A stretch of 6,240 bases of DNA from Bacteroidota bacterium (GCA_023386395.1 JAEWJV010000641.1:1-6240), one strand, 5' to 3'; counted from the first letter of the stretch, positions 1 through 6,004 are shown. Numbers and translations: made by a program. Notes: generated by a model not told the origin, from the sequence alone.

Positions 1-2
1 GT

Positions 3-1436
3 AATGAAAACGAGACTTCAATTTCTTCGAAAACGCAAAATAACAGCAGCCCATGTTCGTATAAGTTTCCTGATGGTTTTCTTTGGGGAGTAGCTACTTC
101 GGCCTACCAAATAGAAGGCGCTGCCAATGAAGATGGCAAAGGGAAATCTATATGGGATACTTATGCGCATACTCCCGGTAAAATTAAAGATGGGAGCACC
201 GGCGATGTTGCCAATAATCATTATCATCTTTATAAAGAAGATGTAAAACTGATGAAGGATATTGGTGTAAAAGCTTATCGGTTCTCTATTTCATGGCCCC
301 GCATTTTCCCCGATGGCAGGGGCACATATAATGAAAAAGGCCTCGATTTTTATAACAAGCTTGTTGATGAGTTACTGGCAGCAGGTATAGAACCTTTTCC
401 AACTTTATATCATTGGGATCTGCCTCAAACATTAATGGATAAATACGGCGGCTGGAAATCAAAGGAAACGGTATATGCTTTTGCAGAATATGCCGGTTTC
501 ACAGCAGGCAAACTAAGTGACAGGGTTAAACACTTTTTTACTATGAATGAGTTCTACTCATTTGTAGATATGGGTTATCAGGGAATTTCTATAGATGTTG
601 GCGGCAAGAAAGTAAGTATTGAACTTGCCCCCGGGTTAAAGCTTTCAGACGCGGAGCTGTACCAGGTTCGGCATCATGCGGTATTAGCCCAGGGGTTAGC
701 GGTTAAAGCAATTCATGCCCAGGCAAAGGCCGGTACAAAATGCGGTCCTGCAGATAATATCAACACCGCGGTGCCATTAATTGAAACTGCTGAAAATATT
801 AAAGCAGCACAAATTGCGACAAGAGAACTGAATGCAGGCTACCTCACTGTAATGTTGGAAGGAAAATATACAGATGCTTATTTGACAAAAGCAGGTAAAG
901 ATGCACCAAAATTTACAGATCAGGATATGAAAGACATTGCTATGCCGGCAGATTTTGTTGGCATCAATGTATACCGGCCAACAATGTATGTAGTAGCTTC
1001 TGATGATGCTGGCGGCTTTAAAGAAGTTCCGCTAAATCCTTCTCATCCTAAAATGCAATCCTCATGGCATATCCTGGGTCCGGAAGTAATGTATTGGGCA
1101 CCGAAAATGGTTCAAACACTCTGGAAAGCAAAAGAAATCTATATAACAGAAAACGGATGCGCCGCATTGGATAGCCTTACAAAAGATGGCAAAATATATG
1201 ATACAGATCGAATCATGTTTTTACGTTGTCATCTTACGCAACTTCAACGGGCGGCAAACGAAGGCATTCCTGTAAAAGGATATTTCTTATGGAGCTTTAT
1301 GGACAATTTTGAGTGGACTGCAGGATTTGCCAATCGTTTTGGCATCGTTTACGTTGATTATAAAACAGAAAAACGAACCCCTAAAAGCAGTGCAGACTTT
1401 TTCAAGGAACTTTCGATACAGAATAAAGTGGTTTGA
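3..1436 (+). CDS. Family 1 glycoside hydrolase (beta-glucosidase type), 5'-truncated by the window edge
   Basis: This is a retaining GH1 enzyme, expected to release terminal beta-linked sugars from oligosaccharides or glycosides. The frame is open from the left edge, with 477 visible codons. The ATG at 252 is internal: GH1 sequence (FPDGFLWGVATSAYQIEGA, visible residues 22-40) lies upstream of it. Residues 1-18 are polar and low-complexity, like a linker after a signal peptide, so export is likely but the signal lies outside the window. In order come SAYQIEGA (33-40), HWDLPQ, the acid/base region TMNEF (Glu183, codon 549-551), the nucleophile region YITENG (Glu383, codon 1149-1151) and the sugar-binding WSFMDNFEW (430-438). 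The usual NEP motif is NEF here, followed by APGLKL and QVRHHAVLAQG; I believe this marks a GH1 subgroup, from memory. The catalytic core appears complete and the C terminus is normal for the family. Substrate cannot be told from sequence alone. Confidence 0.95.
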   Translation, partial: NENETSISSKTQNNSSPCSYKFPDGFLWGVATSAYQIEGAANEDGKGKSIWDTYAHTPGKIKDGSTGDVANNHYHLYKEDVKLMKDIGVKAYRFSISWPRIFPDGRGTYNEKGLDFYNKLVDELLAAGIEPFPTLYHWDLPQTLMDKYGGWKSKETVYAFAEYAGFTAGKLSDRVKHFFTMNEFYSFVDMGYQGISIDVGGKKVSIELAPGLKLSDAELYQVRHHAVLAQGLAVKAIHAQAKAGTKCGPADNINTAVPLIETAENIKAAQIATRELNAGYLTVMLEGKYTDAYLTKAGKDAPKFTDQDMKDIAMPADFVGINVYRPTMYVVASDDAGGFKEVPLNPSHPKMQSSWHILGPEVMYWAPKMVQTLWKAKEIYITENGCAALDSLTKDGKIYDTDRIMFLRCHLTQLQRAANEGIPVKGYFLWSFMDNFEWTAGFANRFGIVYVDYKTEKRTPKSSADFFKELSIQNKVV

Positions 1437-1453
1437 AGTAACATTTTTTGTGC

Positions 1454-1494
1454 ACAGTTCCCGCTAATAAAGGCATTGCTAAAAGCGGGGCTGT
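1454..1494. repeat. Folded intergenic repeat, copy 1 (CCGCTAA...GCGGGG)
   Basis: An imperfect stem pairs 1454-1465 (ACAGTTCCCGCT) with 1484-1494 (AGCGGGGCTGT), using G-T pairs and one unpaired base, around an 18-base loop. It starts 17 bases after the hydrolase stop codon. No T run follows, so it is a poor intrinsic terminator, though it could still protect the mRNA 3' end. It shares CCGCTAA (1461-1467) and GCGGGG (1485-1490) with the spacer after the next gene (2251-2284), which suggests a repeated element. Confidence 0.5.
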
Positions 1495-1650
1495 AGATGG
1501 TAAACCTCAACATCAGTAATTCTAATTATCGGCATATTCAGCGTGACCAAACGCTATTGAACATTTATTTTTATCTTCAACTTTTGTATTTCAATTTGTC
1601 TTCGGTTATAGGCTGAGAAGACACTATTACCACGACTTCAGCAATGCAGA

Positions 1651-1662
1651 GCCGCTAGCGGC
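1651..1662. repeat. Perfect 12-base palindrome upstream of the membrane-protein gene
   Basis: GCCGCTAGCGGC reads the same on both strands and ends 24 bases before the ATG at 1687. It contains CCGCTA and GCGG, the arm words of the folded repeats at 1461 and 2251, with almost no loop. It may be a collapsed copy of that repeat, an operator-like site, or chance. The rest of the 1437-1686 spacer shows no coding frame I can support. Confidence 0.4.
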
Positions 1663-1686
1663 AATCAAAACTCGAAGTTTAAAAAA

Positions 1687-2247
1687 ATGGACAGCTTTAA
1701 ATCATTCAGAGTAGGAATAAGGAGGAAAGTTCCATATTTGACAAACTCCTTTTTATTAATAACAGGTGCATGCTTCTTGGTATTAATTCTTTTTGAACTT
1801 GCATTTTATCCAATAAAAGATGCACCTGATGAAATGAAGGCAGTTGTATTTTACATACTGGTTCCTGACGTTTTTAAAAAAGTATTAATTTTTTCAATTA
1901 TTGGACTTTTTATTTCTTCAGTTTTATATGGCTATTCCAGATTTTACAGTCCAGCGTTACTTATTTTCTTTGATAACAAAATTTCCATCAGAGGCAGAGC
2001 AAATAGATTGACAATACCAATAGAAACGATAAATCGGGTTTATTGTAATGATGCAACAGACGGAGATGGAATAAGGAAAGAAAACTTTTCCGTAGGATTT
2101 GAATATGGAAAAAGGAAGGCTACAATTATTAAGATTAAGGACTATGACGAAGCGGACAATTTTATGGAGGAGTTGATGAAATATTCAATTCCAAACATGC
2201 AGTTTTTTGACTTTAAGCATATGCCTACGTTCATGGAGGAAGAGTGA
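1687..2247 (+). CDS. Unrecognised inner-membrane protein with two helices and a cytosolic C-terminal domain
   Basis: I do not recognise this 186-residue protein. Two hydrophobic segments are clear, at about residues 21-42 and 63-94; the second is long and ends in YSPALLIFF. The linker between them (about 43-62) contains an acidic patch, KDAPDEM. The C-terminal 90 residues are soluble and strand-rich: ISIRGRANRLTIPIETINRVY is followed by FSVGFEYGKRKATIIKI and an acidic helix ending in EEE. Two helices followed by a strand-rich domain with an IPIETINRV-type strand recall bacterial PH-like (DUF304-type) membrane proteins, but this is only an analogy of layout. The start is the first ATG of the frame and is preceded by an A-rich stretch rather than a Shine-Dalgarno sequence, as is common in Bacteroidota. 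The gene is AT-rich (line 1861-1920 has 13 G or C in 60). It sits alone between folded repeats, with no functional partner nearby. Confidence 0.8.
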   Translation: MDSFKSFRVGIRRKVPYLTNSFLLITGACFLVLILFELAFYPIKDAPDEMKAVVFYILVPDVFKKVLIFSIIGLFISSVLYGYSRFYSPALLIFFDNKISIRGRANRLTIPIETINRVYCNDATDGDGIRKENFSVGFEYGKRKATIIKIKDYDEADNFMEELMKYSIPNMQFFDFKHMPTFMEEE

Positions 2248-2250
2248 CTG

Positions 2251-2284
2251 CCGCTAACATTGTGTTTATAAAATTGTGGCGGGG
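2251..2284. repeat. Folded intergenic repeat, copy 2 (CCGCTAA...GCGGGG)
   Basis: Three bases after the stop of the membrane-protein gene, CCGCTAACA (2251-2259) faces TTGTGGCGG (2274-2282). CCGC pairs with GCGG and ACA with TGT, leaving a few unpaired bases and an AT-rich loop. It shares CCGCTAA and GCGGGG with copy 1 at 1461-1490 (34 against 30 bases overall). No T run follows. The TAAC and GTGG words recall integron attC ends, but the RYYYAAC and GTTRRRY core boxes are not matched. Confidence 0.5.
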
Positions 2285-2359
2285 AGATAAGCATTCAACT
2301 ATAAATCATTATTTTGCTTTTAAGGGCAATTGGCGCTACGTAATCTTTTATAGTTTGAC

Positions 2360-2977
2360 ATGAAATTCCTTCCAATCCTTTATCTTTTTCTTACAGTACA
2401 CATTGCCTTTGGGCAAGACCAAAATCTATTACAGCACAAGAAACATTTTGACACGGAGCTAAAACAATGGACAAAAAGTTTTAGCAGTTTTAGTTTGTCA
2501 GATTTTAAGCTCGCTGACACTTTACACTTCGGCAACAATTATGCTCAGGATCTCAGGTCATTAAAAGAGTTTTTGTCCGTTTATAAACCTGTCATTACTT
2601 ATTCGGCTGACAGCTCGAAATTTATTGACATCTATAGTTATCAATTAAACCTTGAAAAGAAAGGAAATTACTATGAAGCAAATCCAAACATAGACCAGGC
2701 AATATTGTTGTGCGACCCGAAAGCGAAATATTGGAATAGAATTTTCTTTGGAACAAGTTCGCAATGGATTGACGAAGTGGAATGGCTTTCAAAGACACAA
2801 TTTATTTTAGCCGGAATCACTAAGTCTGAAGATGGCAAAAGGCAACCGCTGATATTATTGGGCGATACAAATACACAGTCACTTTTAAAATATATTGATA
2901 CAAATAGGCAAACTTTTCAGAGCGGGAAAGGTTATTCATCATTAAAATTGAAGCGAATAAAGATTAAAGGATTATAG
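2360..2977 (+). CDS. Unrecognised exported protein of 205 residues
   Basis: The protein starts with a type I signal peptide (MKFLPILYLFLTVHIAFGQ, cleavage near residues 18-19), so it should reach the periplasm or beyond. I cannot assign a family or activity. The mature part has an amphipathic N-terminal region (about 22-75), then alternating strands. A central stretch, AILLCDPKAKYWNRIFFGT (114-132), is followed by WIDEVEWLSKTQFILAGI (136-153). This 'recorded value, then W...FILAGI' pattern is like one repeat of a propeller-type or small exported Bacteroidota protein, which is a weak resemblance only. One cysteine (Cys118) remains after processing, so no disulfide is expected. The start is fixed by the signal peptide. 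The gene is AT-rich, lies between the folded repeat at 2251 and non-coding DNA, and has no partner gene. A frame +1 stretch runs past its stop codon and is discussed in the findings. Confidence 0.78.
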   Translation: MKFLPILYLFLTVHIAFGQDQNLLQHKKHFDTELKQWTKSFSSFSLSDFKLADTLHFGNNYAQDLRSLKEFLSVYKPVITYSADSSKFIDIYSYQLNLEKKGNYYEANPNIDQAILLCDPKAKYWNRIFFGTSSQWIDEVEWLSKTQFILAGITKSEDGKRQPLILLGDTNTQSLLKYIDTNRQTFQSGKGYSSLKLKRIKIKGL

Positions 2978-3184
2978 AGCCGCATGCCACCAGCATGGTG
3001 TTTTATGCAAGTTGGAAAGAACATAGTAACATCAGCTACAACAACGAAAATGGTAACATTGGCAAGACGATATTGCATTGACGGCCTTCACTTTTGGACT
3101 GAGGTGCAAGTGCTTCCTGGCAGCTTTCATTCCGGCACTTGTATTATGACTTTAACATGCAGGCAAAAGCTTTTATATTTAAAA
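2978..3184. other. Probable non-coding spacer (207 bases) with small inverted repeats
   Basis: The frame of the next gene is open through here, but its translation (start at 2984) is rich in Cys, Thr and Met, lacks any signal or domain pattern, and would place a lipoprotein signal in mid-protein. The spacer holds CACCA-GCA-TGGTG (2988-3000) and a 7-base inverted repeat CAAGTGC/GCACTTG (3107-3113 and 3135-3141). Another frame (2968-3072) reads as a plausible peptide without a good start. Confidence 0.5.
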
Positions 3185-3538
3185 ATGGTTTTTAAAATTT
3201 TCCCTTTGTTAAGCTCTTTAATTTTAGTTAGTTGCAACTATCATGTTGCTGACAGCAACCCTAAACTTGATAGTTTAAAAAAGAATATAGTAGGATTCTG
3301 GGGTGGGCCTGGAGAAGATAGCCCCGTATGGAAAATAACGGCTGATTCAATATATTATTTTGATCAAAAAAAATCTTATTTATATAAAGTGTATGGTGAC
3401 AGCCTTGTACTTTATCTTACTGGGCATAATGTAGCTTTAAATGATTTTAACGTGAAAGGAGACACTTTATCTTTTAAAGATGAGGTTGGAATAAAAATAT
3501 CAGCCATCAGGTTTAAAAACAAAAAATGGACGCAATAG
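3185..3538 (+). CDS. Small predicted lipoprotein of unknown function (117 residues)
   Basis: I place the start at the ATG at 3185, not at the far upstream in-frame ATG at 2984. From 3185 the protein begins MVFKIFPLLSSLILVSC, a complete lipoprotein signal with lipobox LVSC and lipidated Cys17. Starting at 2984 would add 67 unconvincing residues and bury that signal. The mature part (about 100 residues) is short and strand-rich: KNIVGFWGG, PVWKITADSIYYFD, YLYKVYGDSLVLYL and FNVKGDTLSFKD. An 'I.G.W' opening, then strands with D-S and G-D turns, recalls the small lipocalin-like lipoproteins common in Bacteroidota. That is a resemblance in layout, not a family call. It should sit anchored in a membrane facing the periplasm. 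It is AT-rich (16 G or C in 60 at 3361-3420) and is followed directly by the peptidase remnant. Confidence 0.75.
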   Translation: MVFKIFPLLSSLILVSCNYHVADSNPKLDSLKKNIVGFWGGPGEDSPVWKITADSIYYFDQKKSYLYKVYGDSLVLYLTGHNVALNDFNVKGDTLSFKDEVGIKISAIRFKNKKWTQ

Positions 3539-3568
3539 TGAATCGATTTACTTAAAATCATTATCAAC

Positions 3569-3899
3569 ATGAGTTACGTTGGCTGCACGTTTTCAACATT
3601 GCAATCTTTGGGAAATGCATGGCCATCGTGGTGAATCATCACCTGCCCGATGATTACTGTCAAACATATCGGTGCTAAAGTGCAGGCATTAACAGAAAAA
3701 GATTTGAATGATGCATCTGCGCAGGTAGTTCATCCTAATGAAATGATCTGGTTGGCGATAGGTGATTTAAAAAAACTCGTTGATCTCCGTGTAATAAGGA
3801 AGTGTTGTTGTCAATGTGTTCTGGATTGGTAATGCAATTATCAATCGTAAAGATAACCCCGCAGCTGATCCATCAAATTGCAACCGCTGTTCAATTTAA
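3569..3899 (+). pseudogene. Decayed C-terminal fragment of an M16 (insulinase-like) zinc peptidase
   Basis: Pieces of one M16 C-terminal region appear in order in different frames. Frame 2 from 3590 reads FSTLQSLGNA, then a stop at 3632. Frame 1 reads AIVVNHHLPDDYCQTY (3622-3669), then a stop at 3676. Frame 2 resumes with AKVQALTEKDLNDAS, VVHPNEMIWLAIGDLKKL (about 3674-3778). Frame 3 picks up a GSVVVNV strand from 3798 and stops at 3897. M16 proteins end in just this way: a LPDDY turn, a 'VT..D...A......P..M.WV.VGD..K' stretch, then 'LGEVVVVD'. I know the pattern from the family; it was not searched here. The HXXEH zinc site and the remaining N-terminal part are absent. The short frame starting at ATG 3650 is only a slice of this remnant and should not be annotated as a gene. 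The fragment suggests an old deletion or insertion that left a peptidase tail. Confidence 0.7.
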
Positions 3900-3919
3900 G
3901 ATGCTATTTCCTTAGACTG

Positions 3920-4049
3920 TCCGTAGTTGCAAACTACGGATTTCTTATTGCGCAATTTATTTTCTGCCCTAACGCCAGATGCAATCTGGCTTTTCATTTA
4001 GCTCCGTAGTCGAAGACATACGGAAAGCAGCAACATACTACGGCGAGCT
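3920..4049. repeat. REP/BIME-like cluster of palindromes
   Basis: Four palindromic units follow each other. TCCGTAGTT-GCA-AACTACGGA is a perfect 9-bp stem (3920-3940). ATTGCGCAAT is at 3947-3956. GCCAGAT-GCA-ATCTGGC is a perfect 7-bp stem (3974-3990) followed by four T. AGCTCCGTAGT (4000-4010) pairs with ACTACGGCGAGCT (4037-4049) with a two-base bulge. CCGTAGT and its complement therefore open and close the whole 130-base unit, and two of the hairpins share a GCA loop. This is the architecture of REP/BIME elements mobilised in trans by RAYT (REP-associated tyrosine) transposases, which are known in Bacteroidota. No transposase is in this window. The first or third hairpin could also end transcripts. 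The open frame across 3979-4221 is a by-product of this repeat. Confidence 0.65.
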
Positions 4050-4121
4050 GGGGCCAGACCTGGTAACATTAGTTATTTGCACATCCCAGCTTCAGTTCCG
4101 CCCGACGAATAATTATCAGCT

Positions 4122-4151
4122 TTTGTACATAACTTCATCTACATATTTTCA
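4122..4151 (+). promoter_or_regulatory. Weak candidate Bacteroidota-type promoter for the TPR lipoprotein gene
   Basis: TTTG (4122-4125) lies 18 bases before TATTTTCA (4144-4151). The Bacteroidota pattern is TTTG at -33 and TAnnTTTG at -7; the -7 half here misses the last two bases. It would start transcription near 4158, about 85 bases before the ATG at 4242. The match is weak and could be chance in AT-rich DNA. Confidence 0.2.
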
Positions 4152-4241
4152 ATCAGCATCGGTTAGGGGCAGATGGAATACAAATTTCACACCTGCAGCA
4201 AGCTCAATTCGTTGGCAGTAACCTTCAAATTTCTTATCAAG

Positions 4242-5927
4242 ATGAAACCTTTACAAAAAATTTTGCGCTTGTTTTTATTATTGGTGCTATTAATGTCTTG
4301 CAACAACAGAACTTCTTCGCCCTCTAAAGATGCAATAAGTCAACTCCATTTGAAAAGAGGTGAAATTATTTCTTGCGGACCACCCAGTGCACAATTTGGA
4401 ACAGTTAATTTCGATATAACCTGCGACGCTTCTGCAAAGGAAGATTTTAACCTGGCTGTGGAAATGCTGCATTCTTTTGAGTATGAAGAAGCCGAAAAAG
4501 CGTTTGCAGAAGTGATTGAAAAATCACCCAACTGCGCCATGGCTTACTGGGGAGTTGCTATGTGTAATTTTCATCCTTTATGGGCTCCTCCCACAGAAGC
4601 GGAGTTACAAAAAGGAGCTAAAGCTATTCAGATAGCAAACAGTTTACAAACAAAAAGCGGGAGGGAAAGCGATTACATAAATGCAATAGGGTTATTTTAT
4701 AAAGACTGGGACAAAAATGACCATCATACCAGGTGTGTTTTTTTTGAAAAGGCAATGGAAAATTTACATATAAAATATCCGGCTGATAACGAAGCTGCTA
4801 TATTTTATGCACTTTCTTTAGTTGCATCTGCAAGCCCGGCAGATAAAACGTATGCAAATCAAAAAAAAGCAAATGATATACTAAATGCGTTTTATGTAAA
4901 AGAAACCAGCCATCCCGGCGTTATCCACTATATCATTCATACGAATGACTACCCGGGACTTGCACAGCTTGCTTTGCCGGCGGCAAGAAAATATGCTCAG
5001 GTTGCACCATCATCCCCACATGCATTGCACATGCCATCGCATATATTCACAAGGCTTGGCCTTTGGGATGAAGATATTAACTCCAATCTTGCAGCCGTAT
5101 CTTCGGCTCAATGTTATACGGAACAATCCAAAAAAAACGGGCACTGGAGCGAAGAATTGCATGCTTTAGATTACCTGGTGTATAGCTATTTGCAAAAAGG
5201 GGATAATATTTCAGCAAAAAATGAAGTAAAATATGCGCATACGATAGCTAACGTTTGGGGTGTCACCAATACCGCTGCTTATGCTTTAGCAGCCATCCCT
5301 TCCCGGTATGTATTGGAAAACAAAGAATGGAAAGAAGCCGCTTCAACCCAGTTGCTGCAAGCCAATTTTTCGTGGCAGTCATTTCCGTGGCAGGAAGCCA
5401 TCGTTCATTTTACAAGATTATTAGGCGCCGTACATATTGGCAACATAGATGAGGCAAACAATGAATTAACGAAGCTCTGTCAACTTAAGGATAGATTAGA
5501 AAAACAGAAAGATGATTATAAGGCAAAACAAGTTGCTGTACAAATAAAAGCAGGGGAAGCCTGGATTCAATTTAAACAAGGTAATAATGTTGATGCCCTC
5601 AATAAAATGAAGCTTGCAGCAGCAATGGAAGATAGCACAGGAAAACATCCTGTTACGCCGGGAGAAGTGCTGCCTGCAAGAGAATTATTGGGCGATATGC
5701 TAATGGAAGCAAAACAATTTAAAGATGCTTTAACCGCCTATGAAGCTATACTTGCAAAAAGCCCTAACCGCTTTAATAGTGTTTATAATGCAGCTATAGC
5801 TGCAGAAAAATCGGGTAACAGACAAAAAGCTATTTTCTACTTCAGGCAACTACTAACTATAGCCGATACCGTAAGTTCTAACAGGCCAGAACTTGTAACT
5901 GCCAAAGCTTTTCTAAAAACAAATTAG
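4242..5927 (+). CDS. TPR-repeat lipoprotein with a conserved histidine-rich core
   Basis: This 561-residue lipoprotein starts at the ATG at 4242. There MKPLQKILRLFLLLVLLMSC forms a full type II signal (lipobox LMSC, Cys20). The in-frame ATG at 4173 would add 23 residues that break the signal. The mature protein opens with CGPPSAQFGTVNFDITC (45-61), whose two cysteines could bond, then TPR-like helices: LHSFEYEEAEKAFAEVIEKSP (76-96), CAMAYWGVAMCNFHPLWAPP (98-117) and, near the C terminus, QFKDALTAYEAILAKSPN and AAIAAEKSGNRQKAIFYF. Between them lies the hallmark core: HPGVIHYIIHTNDYP (224-238), PAARKYAQVAPSSPH then ALHMPSHIFTRLGLW (246-275), and HWSEELHALDYLVYSYLQ (301-318). I recognise this as a widespread TPR family of about 550-600 residues without an established function. 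It should be membrane-anchored and face the periplasm or outside. TPRs usually hold partner proteins. No frameshift or missing block is visible, and no neighbour gives a functional clue. Confidence 0.92.
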   Translation: MKPLQKILRLFLLLVLLMSCNNRTSSPSKDAISQLHLKRGEIISCGPPSAQFGTVNFDITCDASAKEDFNLAVEMLHSFEYEEAEKAFAEVIEKSPNCAMAYWGVAMCNFHPLWAPPTEAELQKGAKAIQIANSLQTKSGRESDYINAIGLFYKDWDKNDHHTRCVFFEKAMENLHIKYPADNEAAIFYALSLVASASPADKTYANQKKANDILNAFYVKETSHPGVIHYIIHTNDYPGLAQLALPAARKYAQVAPSSPHALHMPSHIFTRLGLWDEDINSNLAAVSSAQCYTEQSKKNGHWSEELHALDYLVYSYLQKGDNISAKNEVKYAHTIANVWGVTNTAAYALAAIPSRYVLENKEWKEAASTQLLQANFSWQSFPWQEAIVHFTRLLGAVHIGNIDEANNELTKLCQLKDRLEKQKDDYKAKQVAVQIKAGEAWIQFKQGNNVDALNKMKLAAAMEDSTGKHPVTPGEVLPARELLGDMLMEAKQFKDALTAYEAILAKSPNRFNSVYNAAIAAEKSGNRQKAIFYFRQLLTIADTVSSNRPELVTAKAFLKTN

Positions 5928-5989
5928 AGCAATGTTACTGCCTCAGGCTACAACCATCACGAACTATTCAACTTCGCCACATCCATCTT

Positions 5990-6004
5990 AAAGTTTATAA
6001 CTTT
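5990..6004 (+). terminator. Weak AT-rich hairpin after the TPR lipoprotein gene
   Basis: AAAGTT-TAT-AACTTT is a perfect 6-bp inverted repeat 63 bases after the stop codon. It is followed by TCTT, and a second hairpin (CTTCA-GCAT-TGAAG) begins at 6006. The stem has only two G-C pairs' worth of strength and no proper T tract, so a terminator role is uncertain. Confidence 0.25.

Noticed and set aside
18..227. Minus-strand frame opposite the hydrolase 5' part
   Set aside because: It is fully antisense to conserved GH1 sequence and has no features of its own.
1454..1494. Intrinsic terminator of the hydrolase gene
   Set aside because: The stem is followed by mixed sequence with no T run and has an 18-base loop; it fits better as a copy of the repeat also seen at 2251.
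1605..1662. TPP riboswitch look-alike (GGCTGAGAAG at 1611-1620)
   Set aside because: The CTGAGA word is present, but the partner ACCTGAT segment and the GG-TAAT-CC helix are missing, and the next gene has no link to thiamine.
2251..2284. Classical integron attC site
   Set aside because: The RYYYAAC and GTTRRRY core boxes are not matched and no integrase is visible; I keep only the weaker claim of a folded repeat.
3440..3562. Inverted repeat AATGATTTTAA (3440-3450) and TTAAAATCATT (3552-3562)
   Set aside because: It is an 11-base match made almost entirely of A and T, with one arm inside a coding region; expected by chance in such AT-rich DNA.
3650..3832. A 60-residue protein starting at ATG 3650
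   Set aside because: Its residues are the internal part of an M16 C terminus, and matching pieces continue in other frames on both sides, so it is a slice of a pseudogene.
3979..4221. An 80-residue protein starting at ATG 3979
   Set aside because: Its first half is read through the palindrome cluster, it has no domain or signal, and its end overlaps the leader of the TPR gene.
4945..5452. Short + strand frames inside the TPR gene (4945-5169 and 5255-5452), like the minus-strand ones near 4290-4540
   Set aside because: All are shadows of an intact, well-conserved reading frame.
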